This document shows, one piece after another, positions 58,562-64,000 of a DNA stretch of 64,000 nt; the stretch's first letter is position 1, and each line of letters starts with the position of its first letter. Source of the DNA: JANNBN01 sp031430595 (GTDB taxonomy: Bacteria > Actinomycetota > Acidimicrobiia > Acidimicrobiales > JANYDT01); contig JANPBU010000019.1 of assembly GCA_031430595.1 (NCBI GenBank), positions 13,940-77,939 on the forward strand, given 5' to 3'. The notes below the pieces were generated by a model, which made no database searches, was not told the DNA's origin, and worked only from the letters and a program-made list of their open reading frames with translations. The position numbers and the translations under genes were made by a program.

Positions 58562-59692
58562 ATGGACACAGAACTTCCCCGTTCAGGGTCATCTCGTTTT
58601 GGTTCGCAGCGCTCTCGATTCGGTGCGTTGGCGTTCCTTACCGGAGCCATGATTATTGGTGCGCTTATGGTGCCGTCGTCGCCGACGACTGCCGCTACTG
58701 CCAAAAAGACGACGACTACCAAGAAGAAGTCAACGGCGACGACCAAGAAGGGTTCCGCGACGACGGTCAAGAAGTCAACGACGACTTCGAAAAAGACCAG
58801 TACAACGGTGCCGCCAGAGACAGTTCCTGAAACCAGTGCTGCTGCGTCTACAACGAAACCAGCGCCTACGACGCTTCCGCCGGTTGGTCCGGGGGGTAAA
58901 GTCACCTACTTCGTCCCGGGTACCGGCAGGGTGCTCGACTTGGGTGCGGCCGACGTCACCAAACTCGCTGCAGGTGCACGCGTCGACATCGATGTTCGTG
59001 GTGCATCCGGGTTAGCTGCGGCCGGTATTGGTTCGGTCATTGTCGACATTACGGCGCTCAACCCCACCCAGTCTGGTCGGGTTACGTTGACGCCGGTTGC
59101 CCCTGATTTCGCTCGGTCGGTTGTGTCAACGAGTGCTCAGTTCGTATCTGGTGCGACCACCGTCAACCGGGTTGCGGTTCCAGTCGGACGCGATGCAAGC
59201 GTGAGGGTCGAGTCGACGCCTGGGCCGCAAGGCTTAACCATTGCCGTTGTTGGGTGGGTAGTCACCACGTCGGTTGGCGTAAGCGAACCGAACGGTACGG
59301 CTGTCGGTCCATGTCGACTGGTCGATTCAGCCGCCGGGGTAGGTCTCACCGGTTTAGTTACTAACTCACGACCGTTCGATCTTCCGGCAACGGGCGTCGG
59401 CAAAGTACCTGGCTCGGGTTCTGCGACGCCGCCAGCGATGGTGCTTATGGCAATTACTGCGAGTGGTGCAACGGTGCCAACTGACATCAATGTGCTTCCG
59501 ACCGGGCAGCAGTCTCCGTCGTTAACGCTGCAAGCATCGCCGAACGTCTCGCCGACTGCCGTCTACGCAGTTCCGGTTGGCGTTGACCCACGGGTTGCGT
59601 TCTACGTTCCGACGGGTGCTGCCAATCTCACGATTGACATTGTTGGCTGGATCGATCGCGATGGATCGGCAAAGTCAGCTGGCCCCTGCTAG
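58562..59692 (+). CDS. Secreted protein with Thr/Lys-rich linker and beta-rich repeats
   Basis: A 376-residue exported protein. A signal segment spans about residues 20-45 (FGALAFLTGAMIIGALMV). A highly repetitive Thr/Lys/Ser stretch (~47-110) follows, likely an extended spacer. The C-terminal ~260 residues hold two similar beta-rich units with VIVDITALNPTQSGRVTLTP, TTVNRVAVPVG, and VVGWV or IVGWI endings. Such units are frequent in large extracellular actinobacterial proteins. They suggest surface attachment or adhesion, but no enzymatic motif is present. It stands alone after argH. Confidence 0.75.
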   Translation: MDTELPRSGSSRFGSQRSRFGALAFLTGAMIIGALMVPSSPTTAATAKKTTTTKKKSTATTKKGSATTVKKSTTTSKKTSTTVPPETVPETSAAASTTKPAPTTLPPVGPGGKVTYFVPGTGRVLDLGAADVTKLAAGARVDIDVRGASGLAAAGIGSVIVDITALNPTQSGRVTLTPVAPDFARSVVSTSAQFVSGATTVNRVAVPVGRDASVRVESTPGPQGLTIAVVGWVVTTSVGVSEPNGTAVGPCRLVDSAAGVGLTGLVTNSRPFDLPATGVGKVPGSGSATPPAMVLMAITASGATVPTDINVLPTGQQSPSLTLQASPNVSPTAVYAVPVGVDPRVAFYVPTGAANLTIDIVGWIDRDGSAKSAGPC

Positions 59693-59730
59693 TTCAGAAC
59701 ACCTGCTGGTTCAGAAACACCTGCACGTGG

Positions 59731-61023
59731 TTACCGCCAGGTCGCCACGTGCCATTGCTTACGGCCACGCCGGACCAGCAAGGTATCGCTGTGTAGAAGG
59801 TCGGCTGCGCCGTATGAGCTGTCTGGTGTGGCTTTCGCCCCGTTAACAAGCACCGAACCGGCGCTCAGAAACTCTCGGGCCTCTCGGTTGCTTTTGGCCA
59901 GCCCGGTTTGAGTGAGCAGGGTGACGGCATCAAGCGGTGTTGTGGTCAGTTCCGAAAGGCTCCAACTGCTCGAAGGTACATCTGAGAACACCTCTCGAAT
60001 GGTTTCTTGGTCGAGGTCGCGCACGTCACCGGAGAAGAGAGCTCTGCCGGCAGCTTCGGCCCTGCTGCGAGCTACGTCGCCGTGAAGCCATGCGGTCACA
60101 TGATCGGCCAACGTTCGTTGGGCCACTCGATTGCCCGGACGTTGAGACACTTCGATTTCCAGTTCGCCGATGTCGGCTTGGGTGAGAAACGTGAATCGTT
60201 TGAGGTAGCCAATAACGTCGGCGTCGTCGCTATTGAGCCAAAATTGGTGGAATGAGTACGGGCTGGTGCGATCCGCTGTTAGCCAGATTGCCCCCGTCTC
60301 TGACTTTCCAAACTTTGTGCCGTCTGCCTTAACGAGCAGTGTGCCGGTCAGCGCGTACGAGGTGCCACCGTGTAGCCGCCTGATGAGGTCCACCCCAGAG
60401 AGTATGTTCCCCCACTGATCCGACCCGCCCATTTGGATGGTGACGCCGTGATCGTTGAACAAGTGGGCGAAGTCGTAGGCCTGCAGCAGCATGTAGCTGA
60501 ATTCGGTGTAGCTAATGCCGTCATGTTCAAGGCGGTTTCGGACGGAGTCTCGCTTAACCATCTCGTTGACGCTGAAAAACTTACCGATGTCACGCAGCAC
60601 TTCGATGTAGCTGAGGCCAATCAGCCATTCGGCATTGTTCATCACGGTTGCGCCGGGAAGTAGTGCATCGTAAATCCGCTTATGGCCGAGAACGTTCGTG
60701 CGAACTTGGTCAAGTGACAACAGCGGTCGCTCTACAGACTTGCCGCCCGGATCACCAATCAATCCGGTGCCTCCACCAGCGAGGACGACTGGGTCGTGAC
60801 CAGCCCGCTGAAAATGAGCGAGCAGCATCAGGGTGGCGAGGTTTCCGATGGTCAGGCTGTCAGCGGAAGGGTCGAATCCGACGTATGCACGCCGGGTTCC
60901 TCCGTCGAGGTACGAGCTGAGCGCGGACAGGTCTGTGCATTGGTGGAACATTCCCCGCCACGTGATTTCTCGGATGAACGAGTTTGAAGTGTTTGAAATG
61001 GCTGCAGGTGCATCGCTGATCAC
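59731..61023 (-). CDS. tyrS: Tyrosyl-tRNA synthetase
   Basis: A 430-residue class Ic aminoacyl-tRNA synthetase. The HIGH-type motif is in SADSLTIGNLATLMLL near residue 58 and the KMSKS-type motif in GTKFGKSETGAIW near 240. The tyrosine/tRNA region YMLLQAYDFAHL and GGSDQWGNI are typical of TyrRS. A C-terminal S4 RNA-binding domain closes the protein (KSNREAREFLSAGSVLVNG). The start is GTG 61023 with a TACGAT box seven bases upstream. Confidence 0.95.
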   Translation of the reverse strand: MISDAPAAISNTSNSFIREITWRGMFHQCTDLSALSSYLDGGTRRAYVGFDPSADSLTIGNLATLMLLAHFQRAGHDPVVLAGGGTGLIGDPGGKSVERPLLSLDQVRTNVLGHKRIYDALLPGATVMNNAEWLIGLSYIEVLRDIGKFFSVNEMVKRDSVRNRLEHDGISYTEFSYMLLQAYDFAHLFNDHGVTIQMGGSDQWGNILSGVDLIRRLHGGTSYALTGTLLVKADGTKFGKSETGAIWLTADRTSPYSFHQFWLNSDDADVIGYLKRFTFLTQADIGELEIEVSQRPGNRVAQRTLADHVTAWLHGDVARSRAEAAGRALFSGDVRDLDQETIREVFSDVPSSSWSLSELTTTPLDAVTLLTQTGLAKSNREAREFLSAGSVLVNGAKATPDSSYGAADLLHSDTLLVRRGRKQWHVATWR

Positions 61024-61030
61024 GCCACTG

Positions 61031-61036
61031 ATCGTA
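61031..61036 (-). promoter_or_regulatory. -10 box TACGAT before tyrS
   Basis: On the minus strand TACGAT, seven bases, then GTG at 61023. It supports the GTG as start and a leaderless or nearly leaderless transcript. Confidence 0.4.
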
Positions 61037-61137
61037 ACAACCCTGTTCTTGGGTCCGGCCGGATATATTTTGACGGCAAAACATCAGTGTTTGCAGGTGT
61101 TGAGGGTCGATTCCGAGCAAATGTGACGTAGGTCACC

Positions 61138-61166
61138 TTGACACTATTGGGCGATTCGCCTATTGT
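61138..61166 (+). promoter_or_regulatory. rRNA operon promoter
   Basis: Consensus TTGACA (61138-61143), a 17-base spacer, and TATTGT (61161-61166), about 275 bases before the 16S gene. It is the only strong -35/-10 pair in the region. Confidence 0.7.
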
Positions 61167-61254
61167 TTCACCTCGCCCCGCAGCGCTGAAACACTCTGAA
61201 CTGCCGGGCAGCACTCCTCTGAAGGAAGCCGAAAGGCCTTCTGCAAGAGTCAAG

Positions 61255-61280
61255 TTGCTCCTTGAAAACGAGATAGAGGA
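61255..61280 (+). promoter_or_regulatory. Pre-16S leader: boxA-like element and 5' arm of processing stem
   Basis: TTGCTCCTTGAAAAC (61255-61269) resembles the boxA antitermination element. Bases 61260-61280 pair with 63105-63125 in the 16S-23S spacer (18 Watson-Crick pairs, two wobbles, one mismatch in 21), the expected RNase III stem around 16S. Confidence 0.65.
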
Positions 61281-61372
61281 ACGCCGAAGGCTAATGCGTT
61301 TGGACACCAGCGTGTGACCAAACAACAAGCATTAAGCATTTCGAAGACGGGAAACCGTATGAAGATTTGCCA

Positions 61373-61407
61373 GTTGGTTACCGACCCTCGTGGGGTCCGT
61401 AACCGAC
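61373..61407 (+). other. Leader hairpin before 16S rRNA
   Basis: GTTGGTTACCGACCC (61373-61387) pairs with GGGTCCGTAACCGAC (61393-61407) at 13 of 15 positions with a five-base loop. It belongs to the transcribed leader. Confidence 0.6.
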
Positions 61408-61440
61408 TCTCCTGGATCTCTCGCAGTCAGCGAGAACCGA

Positions 61441-62974
<1,534 letters not shown>

Positions 62975-63104
62975 AGTAGCCAAGTCTTATGAATGCACTA
63001 TTCGGTGTGTGACGGATTTGGTCTTCTGGTTGATCATTAGCTCATGTGTTTTCTCGATGGTTGGTTGTAGGCTTAGCCTCTTGACTGTCGGGTTTGTACT
63101 TCGG

Positions 63105-63125
63105 TCCTCTATTTCGTTTTGAGGG
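63105..63125 (+). other. 3' arm of the 16S processing stem
   Basis: Complementary to 61260-61280 in the leader (21 positions, one mismatch). It lies 135 bases after the 16S end. The 16S-23S spacer (62971-63254) contains no tRNA gene. Confidence 0.6.
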
Positions 63126-63136
63126 AACAACGTTGG

Positions 63137-63172
63137 CCCAGTCCTTTCGGGCTGGGTTTTGTTGTTTCTTTT
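63137..63172 (+). terminator. Terminator-shaped hairpin inside the 16S-23S spacer
   Basis: CCCAGTCC (63137-63144) and GGGCTGGG (63149-63156) form an 8-bp stem (one wobble) with a TTTC loop, followed by TTTTGTTGTTTCTTTT. It looks like a strong intrinsic terminator between 16S and 23S; antitermination through boxA would be needed for read-through. Confidence 0.65.
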
Positions 63173-63254
63173 GCGATTTTCGGCTGTTGTTTTGGTCGTT
63201 GGTTGTGTGGTGTTCTTTGATATCTTAATAGCGAGCACGAGCATCTTTGATATT

Positions 63255-64000
<746 letters not shown>

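Overview
The window comes from an actinomycete of moderate GC content, most likely class Acidimicrobiia (Ilumatobacter-like). The assignment rests on the 16S rRNA text at the right end, a BldD-type regulator, a PAC2 protein, an F420-type PPOX protein, and the conserved order comEA-comEC-holA-rpsT-lepA ... hrcA-dnaJ-rsmE ... hemW. It was made by reading, not by a database search. Many genes share one start signal: a TANNNT box, six bases, then ATG or GTG. This is the signature of leaderless transcripts.

Layout. 1-4.6 kb: a membrane GGDEF protein cut by the left edge, an SGNH hydrolase, a DUF4143 ATPase and a secreted CAP protein. 4.6-15.9 kb: a seven-gene leftward polyamine operon (aguB-potA-potD-fused potBC-aguA-tetR-lipoprotein aguA), followed by a divergent GMC oxidoreductase and a class III aminotransferase. 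The operon would import agmatine or N-carbamoylputrescine and convert it to putrescine; the aminotransferase could then consume putrescine. 15.9-22.8 kb: a PepSY protein broken by an amber codon, a hairpin repeat cluster, TauD-like and P450 oxygenases, DUF1003, HAD, PAC2 and a thioredoxin-TPR protein. 22.9-40.4 kb: competence, replication, translation and heat-shock housekeeping genes with a few accessory genes inserted.

40.5-47.6 kb: bcp-fabZ, then a 1.4 kb graveyard of AbiE-like toxin-antitoxin genes bracketed by a perfect 14-bp direct repeat, then the FASII cluster fabD-fabH-fabG-acpP-fabF on the minus strand. FabD carries an extra C-terminal biotinyl-like domain with no lysine. 47.7-52.4 kb: tRNA-Leu(CAA), a nucleotidyltransferase, a metallo-beta-lactamase-fold hydrolase, malQ, and galM whose start codon overlaps that of malQ head to head. 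52.4-58.5 kb: an arginine operon, argC-B-D-F-R-H, lacking argJ and argG, preceded by a perfect 32-bp palindrome that touches a leaderless promoter. 58.5-64 kb: a secreted Thr/Lys-rich protein, tyrS, and an rRNA operon (promoter, 16S, tRNA-free spacer with a strong terminator-shaped hairpin, start of 23S) running off the right edge.

The most system-like feature is the polyamine operon. It pairs a cytoplasmic agmatine deiminase with a predicted Tat-exported lipoprotein paralogue, a one-piece permease and its own TetR regulator, with a candidate operator dyad upstream of aguB.
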